Positions 1-8,347 of a stretch of 64,000 nucleotides of DNA are shown here, in pieces. Each line of letters starts with the position of its first letter. The stretch's first letter is position 1. The stretch is from the NCBI GenBank assembly GCA_965208745.1, contig CBDBPN010000003.1, positions 310,001 through 374,000 of the forward strand. The letters run 5' to 3'. The position numbers were made by a program, and so were the translations under genes. This stretch comes from VXNE01 sp965208745 (GTDB lineage Bacteria; Pseudomonadota; Gammaproteobacteria; Pseudomonadales; Azotimanducaceae). Below the pieces are notes generated by a model. It was not told where the DNA came from. It saw only the letters and a program-made list of their open reading frames with translations, and made no database searches.

Positions 1-49
1 CCAGGAGCAGAACGGCGCACCGCGCCACATTGCTCCGCAGCCGTCGCAT
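1..49 (-). CDS. 5' end of a minus-strand gene, probable secreted protein (partial)
   Basis: Reading leftwards from an ATG at 49, the frame begins MRRLRSNVARCAVLLL and is still open at the window edge. A short arginine-rich start followed by a hydrophobic stretch looks like a signal peptide, so this is probably the start of an exported protein whose body lies outside the window. Only 16 codons are visible. It would be divergent from the esterase gene at 142, and the roughly 90 bases between them would hold both promoters. Function cannot be named. Confidence 0.4.
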   Translation of the reverse strand, partial: MRRLRSNVARCAVLLL

Positions 50-141
50 GGGCGTAATCACTATCCCTTCGACGTGGCGCGCCAGCCCGCCCTCACCGGC
101 CCCTCCGTTGGCTGCCCCCGTGTCCGTTTGCAGGTCGGTCA

Positions 142-1050
142 ATGGACGGATCCGGCGTGACCCCCGAGGTCACAGCGGCCCGGGGCCTGCCCGACGCTCC
201 ACCCGGGCCCTCGGCGGTATGGGTAAACCCGCCGGACCCCGGCGTGTTGCCGCGCGGCGTCACCCACCGCACGTTCCCCTCGCCGGCCCATGGGACGGAC
301 GTCGGCTACTGCATCTACCTTCCGCCCGGCTACGACACCCGGCCCGGCATGCGCTACCCCGTGATCTACAACCTGCACGGGGCCGGCGACAACGAGTTGC
401 ACGCCTTCGACGATGTGCGCACCCTCGATGCGGGGATTCGTCGGGGCCGCTGGCCGCCGATCGTCATGGTCCTGCCCAACGGGGGCAAGCGCACGTTCTT
501 CAAGGACTCCCACGACGGGCGCTTCCGGAGCGAGACCCTCATCATCCGCGAGCTGATTCCGTATATCGACGCCACGTACCGCACGATCGCCGCCCGCGAG
601 GGACGCTGCATCGAAGGGCATAGCATGGGCGGCCGGGGCGCGACGCGTCTGGCCATGAAGTACCCGGGGCTCTTCTGCTCGCTGTTCAACCTGGCGGGCA
701 ACGTGCCCCGGACAGCGGCGCACTTCGACCCGGCGAGGCGGGACAGCTACCCCAACAACTACCTCGGTCCCGACCGCCAGGCCTATCTCGACAACGACGC
801 GTACGAGCTGCTCCGCAGGAATCTGGCCGAGATCCGCGGCAAGCTGCGCATCCGGTTGTGGTGCGGGACGCGGGACCGGGACCACCTGCCGACCGTGCGC
901 ACCTTCCACCAGGCGTTGCTGGCGGCGGACGTCGATCACACCTACCTGGAGATCGAGGGGCTCGGGCACCGGAAGAAACCCATCATCGACCGGTACGGCG
1001 ACATCTGGTTCGACCATCACGTGGAGTCGCTCCGCGCGCGCGTCCCGTAG
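142..1050 (+). CDS. Esterase D / enterochelin-esterase-like alpha/beta hydrolase
   Basis: This 302-residue protein belongs to the putative esterase family (alpha/beta hydrolase fold). The nucleophile elbow is visible as GHSMGG at about residues 155-160. Upstream is the typical YLPPGYD segment (about 58-65) and a YNLHGAGD oxyanion-side motif (about 75-82). A late GLGHRKK near residue 280 supplies the catalytic histidine. No signal peptide is obvious from the chosen ATG; the first 30 residues are Pro/Gly-rich and poorly family-like, so the true start could be slightly downstream. It converges on the sulfatase at 1068-2546 with 17 bases between stops. The substrate is unknown; its place beside sulfatases suggests removal of ester groups from a sulfated or acylated substrate, which is inference. 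Confidence 0.8.
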   Translation: MDGSGVTPEVTAARGLPDAPPGPSAVWVNPPDPGVLPRGVTHRTFPSPAHGTDVGYCIYLPPGYDTRPGMRYPVIYNLHGAGDNELHAFDDVRTLDAGIRRGRWPPIVMVLPNGGKRTFFKDSHDGRFRSETLIIRELIPYIDATYRTIAAREGRCIEGHSMGGRGATRLAMKYPGLFCSLFNLAGNVPRTAAHFDPARRDSYPNNYLGPDRQAYLDNDAYELLRRNLAEIRGKLRIRLWCGTRDRDHLPTVRTFHQALLAADVDHTYLEIEGLGHRKKPIIDRYGDIWFDHHVESLRARVP

Positions 1051-1067
1051 CGGCGCATCACACCCAC

Positions 1068-2546
1068 TCAGTACTCAGGGTATTGCCCATGCAGCCTGGT
1101 CGGTATCCCACCGCCCTGGTAGACCTCGAGTTGCCGCTCGTTCACGTTCGCCAGCAAGTGACCGAAGTACTCCCCGAGGAACCGGTCGCGCACGCCCGAA
1201 TGTCGCGGTTCGCCCACCACGTTGCGGAGCTCGTGCGGATCGTTCTCGAGGTCGTACAGCTCCAGGGGCGCTCTCGTCAGCGAGTCGATGGTCATCTTGT
1301 GGCGCTCGGTGCGCGCCATGGAGTACAGGTTCACTTCGCTGAAGACCACGTCCTTGCCGTGTTGGGCGTCGCTCGCGTCCGAACCGGCCTCGATCTTCGG
1401 ACGCAGCGAAAGGCCGCGATCGACTTCAAGACGGTCGGCGCCAGCGGCGTCAAGCAAGGTTGCGCAGATGTCGTAGTGGTCCGTCAGGCCGTGCGCCGTC
1501 CATGACCCGGTTCCGCCAGGGGGTCTCACGATCAGCGGTACGTTGAGCGCGCCCTCGTAGAACACCGATTTCTGGCAAAACCGGTGATCGCCGAGCATCT
1601 CGCCGTGGTCGGAGGTATAGACGACCCACGTGTTGTCCATCAGGTCCGTTTCCCGCAAAGCCTGAAGGACCAGGCCGATCGCGTGGTCATCGAATGCGAC
1701 CTTCGCGTAGTAGTGACTCGTGAACGTCCGGCTCTGGGACTCGGTCATGTCGGCCAGTCCCCGCCGCGAGAACATCGTCCGGATCTGGGGAGAAACGGGC
1801 TCGGCCGGAGGTTCCAGGAACGCCTGGGGCATATCCCGCGGATCGAACAAGTCCCGGTATCTCGCCGGAGCGTCGAACGGGGGATGCGGCCCCATCAGGC
1901 AGACCTGGAGGTAGAACGGCCTGTCGTCCGTATGGCTTCGAATCCACTCCGACGCCGTGTTGGCGATGTAGACGTCGATGTGCTCATCCTCTTCGAGGAG
2001 GTTGGGCAGGTGCTCCCACGGGCGCAGGAAACCCGTGCTCTGCCCCAGCCGGAAGTTGCGCGCACAGTCCTCGTAGACCTGCAGCTTCCCCCTCTCGGCC
2101 AGGAAGTCCGTGTAGTGGCAGCGGTGGGTGGCCGAGGGGATGGTGTCCTTGGTTTCGTGGGCGAACTCGTATCCCCAGTCGTGCAATCCCGAAGCATGGT
2201 CGCGCGTGTGGCCGTCATCGGCCTGGTACAGCCGGAAATGGGTCTTGCCGATCACCGCGGTGCGGTAACCGGCATCCCGGATGTTCCTGACGTGACTCGG
2301 CCCGTGGCGGTCGGCCTCGGTACGATTCCCCCAGGCGCCGTGCTCGTTGACGTACATGCCCGTGATCAACGACGCCCGCGCGGGCATGCACAGGGGCGCG
2401 CTCGTGTTGCAGTTCCGGAAGATCACGCCTTCGGCCGCCAGGCCATCCAGGTTGGGCGTTCGAACCACCGGGTTTCCGACACAGCCAAGGGCGTCGCCCC
2501 GGTGCTGGTCCGAGAAGATCAGGACGATGTTGGGTTTGTGCGGCAC
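1068..2546 (-). CDS. Type I sulfatase (alkaline phosphatase superfamily), Cys-type
   Basis: A 492-residue sulfatase. The N-terminus has the metal-binding start NIVLIFSDQHRGD (about 6-18). The CMPAR signature near residue 53 is the C-x-P-x-R motif whose cysteine is converted to formylglycine by a sulfatase-modifying enzyme (none is in this window). YTSDHGEMLGDH near residue 310 gives the second Asp/His metal site. It starts with GTG at 2546, with GGGAG about nine bases upstream. No signal peptide is seen, so a cytoplasmic location is likely unless the N-terminus is longer. It is closely similar in layout to the sulfatase at 4898-6391, suggesting an old duplication. It would hydrolyse sulfate esters of a small organic or carbohydrate substrate; specificity is not readable. 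Confidence 0.9.
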   Translation of the reverse strand: MPHKPNIVLIFSDQHRGDALGCVGNPVVRTPNLDGLAAEGVIFRNCNTSAPLCMPARASLITGMYVNEHGAWGNRTEADRHGPSHVRNIRDAGYRTAVIGKTHFRLYQADDGHTRDHASGLHDWGYEFAHETKDTIPSATHRCHYTDFLAERGKLQVYEDCARNFRLGQSTGFLRPWEHLPNLLEEDEHIDVYIANTASEWIRSHTDDRPFYLQVCLMGPHPPFDAPARYRDLFDPRDMPQAFLEPPAEPVSPQIRTMFSRRGLADMTESQSRTFTSHYYAKVAFDDHAIGLVLQALRETDLMDNTWVVYTSDHGEMLGDHRFCQKSVFYEGALNVPLIVRPPGGTGSWTAHGLTDHYDICATLLDAAGADRLEVDRGLSLRPKIEAGSDASDAQHGKDVVFSEVNLYSMARTERHKMTIDSLTRAPLELYDLENDPHELRNVVGEPRHSGVRDRFLGEYFGHLLANVNERQLEVYQGGGIPTRLHGQYPEY

Positions 2547-2579
2547 AGTACGATCTCCCTGACCCGGCCGGATATTGCA

Positions 2580-3812
2580 CGAAACGGATGGACGTGCCCC
2601 ACGTCAAGTTCCGCGGGGCCGGCAGGCGGCGCGCCCTCTCGGCGTCGAACCACCAACTGTCCAACAGGCGCACCGAACTCCCGACGAGGTACTCGTAGCG
2701 CGCCACCGCCTCGCCGTCCGGCCGCCCGAACTTGTCCCAATAGAGAAAGCGCTCGAGGTCCCCGCGGTTCAGCGGGACGCGATAGAAGCCCCGCAGCAGG
2801 ACCCGATCCAGCGCCCGGCACGCCACCATCACCTCCTCCAGCGTCGCCGCGCTTTCCGCGCGCCGATGAACTTCCGCACGTCCCGTGTGCCGCGCCGCAT
2901 CCAGCCGCGGTCCAGGTCCTGCCCCTCGTAGGACGACACCCAGTGCCGGATGTCCGATTCGAACGTCACGTCGAAGAGACCCTTGCGAAAAGCCTCCCGC
3001 GCGACGCTCGCATCGCGGTACACGTCGTAGCGGATCTCGTCGAAGTTGTAGCGTTCCGGGTTCACCGGCAGATCGCGGCCCCAGTAGCCGTCCACGCGCT
3101 CGTAGCGCACGTGGGAGCGATCGAATCCGGCCACCCGGTAGGGGCCGCTGCCGACCGGCGGAACGAGCGTCGCCCGCGCGGGATCCCGGTCCCTCCAGTA
3201 GTGGGCCGGCCGGACCGGGAACCAGGTCAACGCCACCAAGTTCGCATTGGTGAAGGTCTTCCCGTGATGGACCGCCAGCTCCAGGGGACCGACGACCTCG
3301 AGGCATTCGACCCACGGCTCCAGGTAGACCCTGCCGAACACCGTCGCCGGCATCTCGTCGTAGGAGAAGCGCACGTCCACCGCCGTCCCCGGTTCCCCGT
3401 CGTGCCAGCGCGCGTGCGCGTGCAGCCGCAGATGCAGGGTCTTCCCGTCCGGGGACAGGGCGACCCCCTCGGCCAACTGGCCGTAGAGGCCCGACAGCTC
3501 GTCGCCCGAGCGCGCGAGCAGGCGGTCCACCGTTCTCCCGAGGCCCACCGCATTCGGCAACTCGGGGACGGGAGCGCCATTGAAGTTCACGACGTTCGAC
3601 GTGGTCGACAGGACGATCCCGCCTCCCTTCGGAGCGTCCGGGTTCGCGTACTCGAAATGCTCGAAGTCGGCGGAGTACTTCAGCTCGTGCAGCAGCGAGA
3701 TCCCGTGTCGGTAATCGGGCTCCCGCGCGGTGGCCGGCGACGTCAACGCTCCGGAGCACAGCAGGACGAGCCAGGCCGCGGGGCGCGACCACGGGAACCC
3801 GGACCCGCTCAT
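2580..3812 (-). pseudogene. YejA-like oligopeptide-binding protein gene with internal deletion and frame change
   Basis: The first 300 or so codons (from the ATG at 3812) encode a signal peptide and the N-terminal lobe of a family 5 solute-binding protein resembling YejA, the microcin C/peptide-binding protein. HELKYSADFEHFEYANPDAP, SGPYRVAGFD and NFDEIRYDVYRD are recognisable. That frame then runs into a basic nonsense tail and stops at 2829. The C-terminal end of the same family continues in a different frame from about 2860 to 2583 (RALDRVLLRGFYRVP, YWDKFGRP, then WWFDAERARRLP). Compared with an intact YejA of about 600 residues, roughly 200 residues of the middle are missing. No stop is evident after the C-terminal piece before the sulfatase gene. 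The gene cannot make a working binding protein unless this is an assembly error. Confidence 0.85.
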
Positions 3813-4021
3813 GGTTGGACGATCCTGTCACCCCGCATGGGGTCCCATCTTCGCGGCATGCGGGAACCCGCGCAAACCCCTCCCGGCATGCGCGGTTGTA
3901 TGGAAACGGCCGATCCTGCAGCATTCCCGCCGGAGGCGAGGGACTGCCGGGACGGCCCGGGTGAGGCTTTCGTCCGGGACCACGTCAGTCGAAGCGACGG
4001 CAGGCAGTTCGGACCGTTCGC

Positions 4022-4030
4022 GGGGAGGAG
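4022..4030 (+). promoter_or_regulatory. Strong ribosome binding site that fixes a TTG start
   Basis: GGGGAGGAG ends five bases before a TTG at 4035. It is the best Shine-Dalgarno match in this stretch. It places the dioxygenase start at a family-typical position (LLTDRQAAQY), whereas the upstream ATGs at 3888 and 3900 would add about 45 residues of low-complexity sequence. Confidence 0.7.
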
Positions 4031-4034
4031 GCGT

Positions 4035-4898
4035 TTGCTCACCGATCGACAGGCCGCGCAATACGCGACCGACGGGTACGTACTCGTCGAAGGCGCGCTC
4101 GAACCCGATACGCTGAACGAGTTGCGGCGCGTCACCGACGAGATCGTCGGCAGCGCCGGCGGGACGACCGGCCACACGGATGTCCTCGACCTCGACCCCG
4201 CGCATACGCCCGGCCGGCCCCGGGTCCGGCGCATCAAGCACCCGTACTTCGCACACCCCTTCTACGCCTCGCTCGCCGCGCACCCGCGCATCATGGCGAC
4301 GCTCACGCCGTTGCTCGGGGAGGACATTCGCCTGCGCACCGGGGGCAAGGTCAACCTGAAGTCGGCGGGGGACGGGGCCGCGATCGAGTGGCACCAGGAC
4401 TGGGCGTTCTACCCGCACACCAACCAGAGTGTGCTCGCCCTGGGCGTCCTGCTCGACGACATGGGCCCGGACAACGGGCCGCTCATGGTGCTCCCGGGAA
4501 GCCACACCGGACCCGTCCACGACCACCACGCCGACGGCGCCTTCTGCGGCGCCATCGACGTCCGCGCGGCCGGGCTCGACCTGTCCGGCGCGCGCGAACT
4601 CCACGGTCGGGCCGGCGCGATCACCATCCATCACGCCCGGCTCGTGCACGGGTCCGCCGTGAACCGTTCGGCCCGGTCGCGCCGCATCCTGTTCTACGTG
4701 TACGCCGCCGCGGACGCATGGCCGCTGGCCGGGGTCCCCGATCTCGACGCGTTCGACGGCATGATGATGCGGGGCCGCACGACCCTCGAACCTCGCCTGG
4801 AGCGCGTTCCGGTGCGGATGCCGCTGCCCCGCGCCCCGAACCAGGGCTCGATCTACGAGAACCAGCTCACCCTCGAGAACCGCTACTTCGGAAACTGA
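4035..4898 (+). CDS. Phytanoyl-CoA dioxygenase (PhyH) family Fe(II)/2-oxoglutarate oxygenase
   Basis: A 287-residue member of the PhyH family, which hydroxylates substrates using Fe(II), oxygen and 2-oxoglutarate. The first two iron ligands lie in EWHQDWAFYPHTN (about residues 118-130). The distal histidine is in HHARLVHGS (about 198-206), followed by an arginine-rich SARSRRI that would bind the 2-oxoglutarate carboxylate. The TTG start at 4035 is chosen because of its strong upstream ribosome site; the reading frame itself extends further 5'. The TGA stop overlaps the ATG of the next sulfatase (TGATG at 4896-4900), so the two are translationally coupled and probably act on the same substrate. 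The substrate is unknown. Confidence 0.85.
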   Translation: MLTDRQAAQYATDGYVLVEGALEPDTLNELRRVTDEIVGSAGGTTGHTDVLDLDPAHTPGRPRVRRIKHPYFAHPFYASLAAHPRIMATLTPLLGEDIRLRTGGKVNLKSAGDGAAIEWHQDWAFYPHTNQSVLALGVLLDDMGPDNGPLMVLPGSHTGPVHDHHADGAFCGAIDVRAAGLDLSGARELHGRAGAITIHHARLVHGSAVNRSARSRRILFYVYAAADAWPLAGVPDLDAFDGMMMRGRTTLEPRLERVPVRMPLPRAPNQGSIYENQLTLENRYFGN

Positions 4899-6391
4899 TG
4901 CCGAAGCGTCCGAACATCGTCCTCATCTTCCCCGACCAGCAACGCGGCGACACGGTCGGCTTCGCCGGCAACCCCGTCGTCCTCACGCCGAACCTCGACC
5001 GGCTCGCCGGGGAGAGCGTGACCTTCAGCCGCTGCGCCACGAATTCCCCCGTGTGCATGCCCGCCAGGATGTCCCTCATGTCCGGCAAGCATCCCTGCGA
5101 GCACGGCATGTGGGCCAACAACGTGGACGGCGACCCGGCGACCCCCAACCACGTGCGCAACATCCGCGCCGCGGGCTACCGCACCGCGCAGGTCGGGAAG
5201 GTGCACCTGCACGTACGCCGCCGGGGAGACGGCCATGCCCGGGAGCATGCGCACAAGATGCATGCGTGGGGTTTCGAGGACACCCACGAACTGCGGGACA
5301 TCATGGCGTACGCCACCGCCGACTGCTACTACGCGGATTTCCTGCGCGAGCGAAGCCACCTCGACGCGTTCCGCAGCTACATGCGGGTCGTCGTGCGAGG
5401 CGAGACCGATCGGACCATGCTGCCGTGGGAGACACCCCCGAGCCTGGTGCCGGACGACGAGACGCTCGACATGTACACCGCCCGCAAGGCGGTCGAGTGG
5501 ATCGACGACTACGCCGAAGACAGGCCCTTCTACCTGCAGGTCTCCTTCCCCGGGCCGCACAATCCCTTCGACTCCCCGGCCTCGGACAGGGCACTGTACG
5601 ACGCGGAGGAGATGCCGCCGGCCATCCTCGACGCCGGTACCGGGCCCGTCGCCCCGCGCGTGCGGATGAGCCGAGAGGGTGGCCGGCTAGAGAACATGAC
5701 GGCCAGCCAGGACCGTCTGATGCGGGCCTACTACTACGCCAAGGTCACGCATATCGACCGGGGCATCGGCCTGGTGCTCGACGCGCTCGAGAGAAAGGGC
5801 GCGATGGACGACACGTGGATCGTGTACACGTCCGACCACGGCGAGATGCTCGGGGACCACCGCTGCCGCAACAAGGCCGTGTTCTACGAGGGCGCCCTGA
5901 CCATCCCCCTGTGCATCAGGCCACCCGGCGGGACCCGGGGTTGGCGGTCGCGCGGCCTCACCGATCAGCTCGATGTCGTCGAGACGCTGCTCGAGGTGGC
6001 CGGCGCCGAGACCCTCGACGGGTCGGAACATCGGGCGTCCCTCGTCGGCCGGATCCTCGACGGGCCGGACGCGCCCGGCGCCCAGCAGGGCAAGGCAGCC
6101 GTCTTCAGCGAAGTGATGCTCTTCTCCATGGTGCGCGACGACCGGTTCAAGCTGAGCGTGGACTCGCTGACGCGCGAACCGGTCGATCTCTACGACATGC
6201 GGGAGGACCCCTGCGAACTCAGGAATCTCGTGGAAGATCCAGCCCACCGGTCCGTACGTGAGGCCCTCGTGGCGGACCACCTCGACGGACTGCTGGACCG
6301 GCTGGATCACGCCCGGGTCGAGAAGTACCGGGATACGCTGCGAAAGGACCCGGACCGCGGCGGCTGGAAGGCCATCGAGAAACCTGCGTAG
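4898..6391 (+). CDS. Type I sulfatase, Cys-type, coupled to a PhyH dioxygenase
   Basis: A 497-residue sulfatase starting MPKRPNIVLIFPDQQRGD, with the formylglycine motif CMPAR at about residues 53-57 and the second metal cluster YTSDHGEMLGDHR near residue 310. The start codon overlaps the stop of the dioxygenase. It shares the whole domain order, including the LYDMREDPCELRNL C-terminal block, with the sulfatase at 1068-2546. No signal peptide is seen. Both genes flank the decayed peptide-binding gene, so the block 1-6.4 kb looks like a degradation cassette for a sulfated compound. Known sulfatases need a formylglycine-generating enzyme or anSME encoded elsewhere. Substrate specificity is not readable from the sequence. 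Confidence 0.92.
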   Translation: MPKRPNIVLIFPDQQRGDTVGFAGNPVVLTPNLDRLAGESVTFSRCATNSPVCMPARMSLMSGKHPCEHGMWANNVDGDPATPNHVRNIRAAGYRTAQVGKVHLHVRRRGDGHAREHAHKMHAWGFEDTHELRDIMAYATADCYYADFLRERSHLDAFRSYMRVVVRGETDRTMLPWETPPSLVPDDETLDMYTARKAVEWIDDYAEDRPFYLQVSFPGPHNPFDSPASDRALYDAEEMPPAILDAGTGPVAPRVRMSREGGRLENMTASQDRLMRAYYYAKVTHIDRGIGLVLDALERKGAMDDTWIVYTSDHGEMLGDHRCRNKAVFYEGALTIPLCIRPPGGTRGWRSRGLTDQLDVVETLLEVAGAETLDGSEHRASLVGRILDGPDAPGAQQGKAAVFSEVMLFSMVRDDRFKLSVDSLTREPVDLYDMREDPCELRNLVEDPAHRSVREALVADHLDGLLDRLDHARVEKYRDTLRKDPDRGGWKAIEKPA

Positions 6392-6409
6392 CCGGCGGCC
6401 TTCCCCGGC

Positions 6410-7066
6410 TCAACCCCTCCTTCCATAGGCGGTGTCCCGCGCCCTGCCGTGGAACTCCTCCCACTGGGCGTCCGTCAGGTGCGCAGGCTCCCCCAACTGG
6501 CACGCGAGCACGTACTGGCGGCACATGATCTCGAGCCGGTGCGCCACCTTGACGGCGCGCGTGAGGTTCGGCGCCCGGCAGATCATGCCGTGCTGTCCGA
6601 GCAGGCACGCCGTGCGGTCCGTCAGCGCCTCCGCGGCGTCGTCCGCGAGCGCCTGGGTGCCGAACGTCGAATACGGGACGCACGGGACGTCGTCGCCGCC
6701 GAACACCCCGATCAGGTAGTGGAAGCCGGGCAGCGGCTTCAGGTGGCTCGCGACGGCCACGCAGTAGTCCGAGTGCGTGTGCACGATGGCCTCCGCCGCG
6801 GCATGCCGGCGATAGATGGCGGCGTGCATGCGCCACTCCGACGAAGGCTTGCGCTCGCCACGCCACACCCCGTCGAGGGACACGTCCACGATCGCGTCCT
6901 CGGTGATGCTCTCAGCGGACGCGCCGTTCGGCGAAATGAGCATCCGGTCACCGAAGCGCACGCTCAGGTTGCCCGAGGAGAGTTCGTTCAAGCCGATGGC
7001 ATCCACCCGCTGGTAGTGCGCCACCAGTTCCTTGCGCAGACGCGCTTCGTCGACCGTGCTCCCCAT
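6410..7066 (-). CDS. Class II aldolase/adducin family protein, possibly a sugar-acid phosphate decarboxylase/aldolase
   Basis: A 218-residue class II aldolase. The family's zinc site is seen as HTHSDY near residue 95 with the later histidine in GQHGMIC near residue 160. SSGNLSVRFGDRMLISPNG (about 28-46) is the phosphate/N-terminal motif. It follows the four-carbon acid sugar kinase by six bases on the same strand. In known OtnK/OtnC pairs the kinase phosphorylates a 3-oxo-tetronate and the class II aldolase-like partner decarboxylates the product; the pairing here suggests the same job. L-fuculose-phosphate-type aldolase activity is the main alternative. Confidence 0.82.
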   Translation of the reverse strand: MGSTVDEARLRKELVAHYQRVDAIGLNELSSGNLSVRFGDRMLISPNGASAESITEDAIVDVSLDGVWRGERKPSSEWRMHAAIYRRHAAAEAIVHTHSDYCVAVASHLKPLPGFHYLIGVFGGDDVPCVPYSTFGTQALADDAAEALTDRTACLLGQHGMICRAPNLTRAVKVAHRLEIMCRQYVLACQLGEPAHLTDAQWEEFHGRARDTAYGRRG

Positions 7067-7072
7067 GGGGTT

Positions 7073-8347
7073 CTACCTCCGCGGACTGGCCGCGGCCCGC
7101 ATCCGCGCAACGGCCGCGTCGAAAAAGTTCTCGTCCCCGCTCGCCCCCGCCTTGAGCACCATGGACAGCGGCTCGTCTCCCGCGCGGTGACAGTATCCAC
7201 CCTCGAGTTCGTCGTATGGCGCGACCTCCAGCCTGTCCACGCCAAGCGCTTCCAGGACCGCGCCCGAGGTTTCCCCGCCGGCCACGACGAAGTTGCGCGC
7301 GCCGAGCCCGTAGAGGCGTTGCGCGAGCCGGGCGAGCAGCCCCTCCGCCAGCGCCGCGGCGGCCTCCCTGCCAAGCTCCGCCTGCGCGCGCCGCACCCCG
7401 TCCGCATCCGTGGTGGTCGCGATACCCAGTGGACCGTGCGCGAGCCGTTCCGCGGCCCAGTCCACGGCGCGTTCGACCGTCGCCGCATCGCGAGCCGCCT
7501 GCAACAGGTCGATCCGCAAGACCGGATGCGCGCGCTCGAACCGTTCGAGTTGGCGACCGCTCTTCGGAGTGCAGCTGCCCGCGATGAGGACGGCGTGGCC
7601 CGCCGCGGACGGTAGCGTGGGACCAGGGGAGCGGCCGGAGGCCGGCCAGCGGCGGGCAAGGGCCACGGGCAGGTCGTCCGAGCCGGTGACCAGGGGAGCG
7701 TCCCCCACGAGTTCGGCGATGCGGTCGAGGTCGGACCCGTCTATCGCGTCGACCAGGAAGAACCGCACGCCCGCCGCGCGCTGCTCGCCGAGGTAGCGCT
7801 CGCTCGCTGCCTTGCCGGAACGCAGGGTGCCATGGCTGAGCAATCCCACGGGCAGGCGACTCTGCGACTGCAGCACTTCCACGAGGTTCGAGTTGGTCAT
7901 GGGCGTGACGGGGTCGTGGCGCCTGGGCGTTTCGTGCAGCATCGTCGAACCGAGAAAGAGACGCCCCTGGTACAGCGTGGCCCGCCGCTCCGGGCGCGCC
8001 GGGCAGAACAGGACGTGGCCGGATCCCGTCAGGTCCATCAGCGCCTCGGCGACGGGTCCGATGTTGCCGCGCGCGGTCGACGAGAACAGCGCGCTGTACT
8101 TGTAGTAGATCTGTCGCGCCCCCCGTGCGAGCAACGCCCGGCCGGTGCGCGCCGCATCGTCGGCCGCCTCCCGCGCGGGGCGCGCCAGGAGCCTGCGGCC
8201 GACGACCACCGCCGCCGCGTCGGCGTCGAGTGTCCCGAGGGCGTCCGCAGACGTCACGACCGGACAGCGCACGCCGGCCCGCGTGAGGAGGCTCGCGAGC
8301 TTGACGGCCCCGGTGAGATCGTCGGCGATCACCCCGAGCTCAAGCAT
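7073..8347 (-). CDS. Four-carbon acid sugar kinase (OtnK/DUF1537 family)
   Basis: A 424-residue kinase of the family formerly called DUF1537. The N-terminal signature GVIADDLTGA is at residues 5-14. The C-terminal nucleotide-binding part holds VAGGETSGAVLEALGV near residue 370, the family's ATP-site motif. The ATG at 8347 is chosen because the family signature starts four residues later; the frame is open another 17 codons upstream. The gene overlaps the end of the TPP-enzyme pseudogene (8340) by eight bases and is followed by the class II aldolase, so all three were one operon. Family members phosphorylate erythronate, threonate or their 3-oxo forms; which acid is used here is not decidable. 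Confidence 0.87.
   Translation of the reverse strand: MLELGVIADDLTGAVKLASLLTRAGVRCPVVTSADALGTLDADAAAVVVGRRLLARPAREAADDAARTGRALLARGARQIYYKYSALFSSTARGNIGPVAEALMDLTGSGHVLFCPARPERRATLYQGRLFLGSTMLHETPRRHDPVTPMTNSNLVEVLQSQSRLPVGLLSHGTLRSGKAASERYLGEQRAAGVRFFLVDAIDGSDLDRIAELVGDAPLVTGSDDLPVALARRWPASGRSPGPTLPSAAGHAVLIAGSCTPKSGRQLERFERAHPVLRIDLLQAARDAATVERAVDWAAERLAHGPLGIATTTDADGVRRAQAELGREAAAALAEGLLARLAQRLYGLGARNFVVAGGETSGAVLEALGVDRLEVAPYDELEGGYCHRAGDEPLSMVLKAGASGDENFFDAAVARMRAAASPRR

Noticed and set aside
1584..4034. Very long open frame on the plus strand running into the PhyH gene
   Set aside because: It is antisense to the sulfatase and binding-protein gene and has a basic, low-complexity composition; it is open only because of high GC content.
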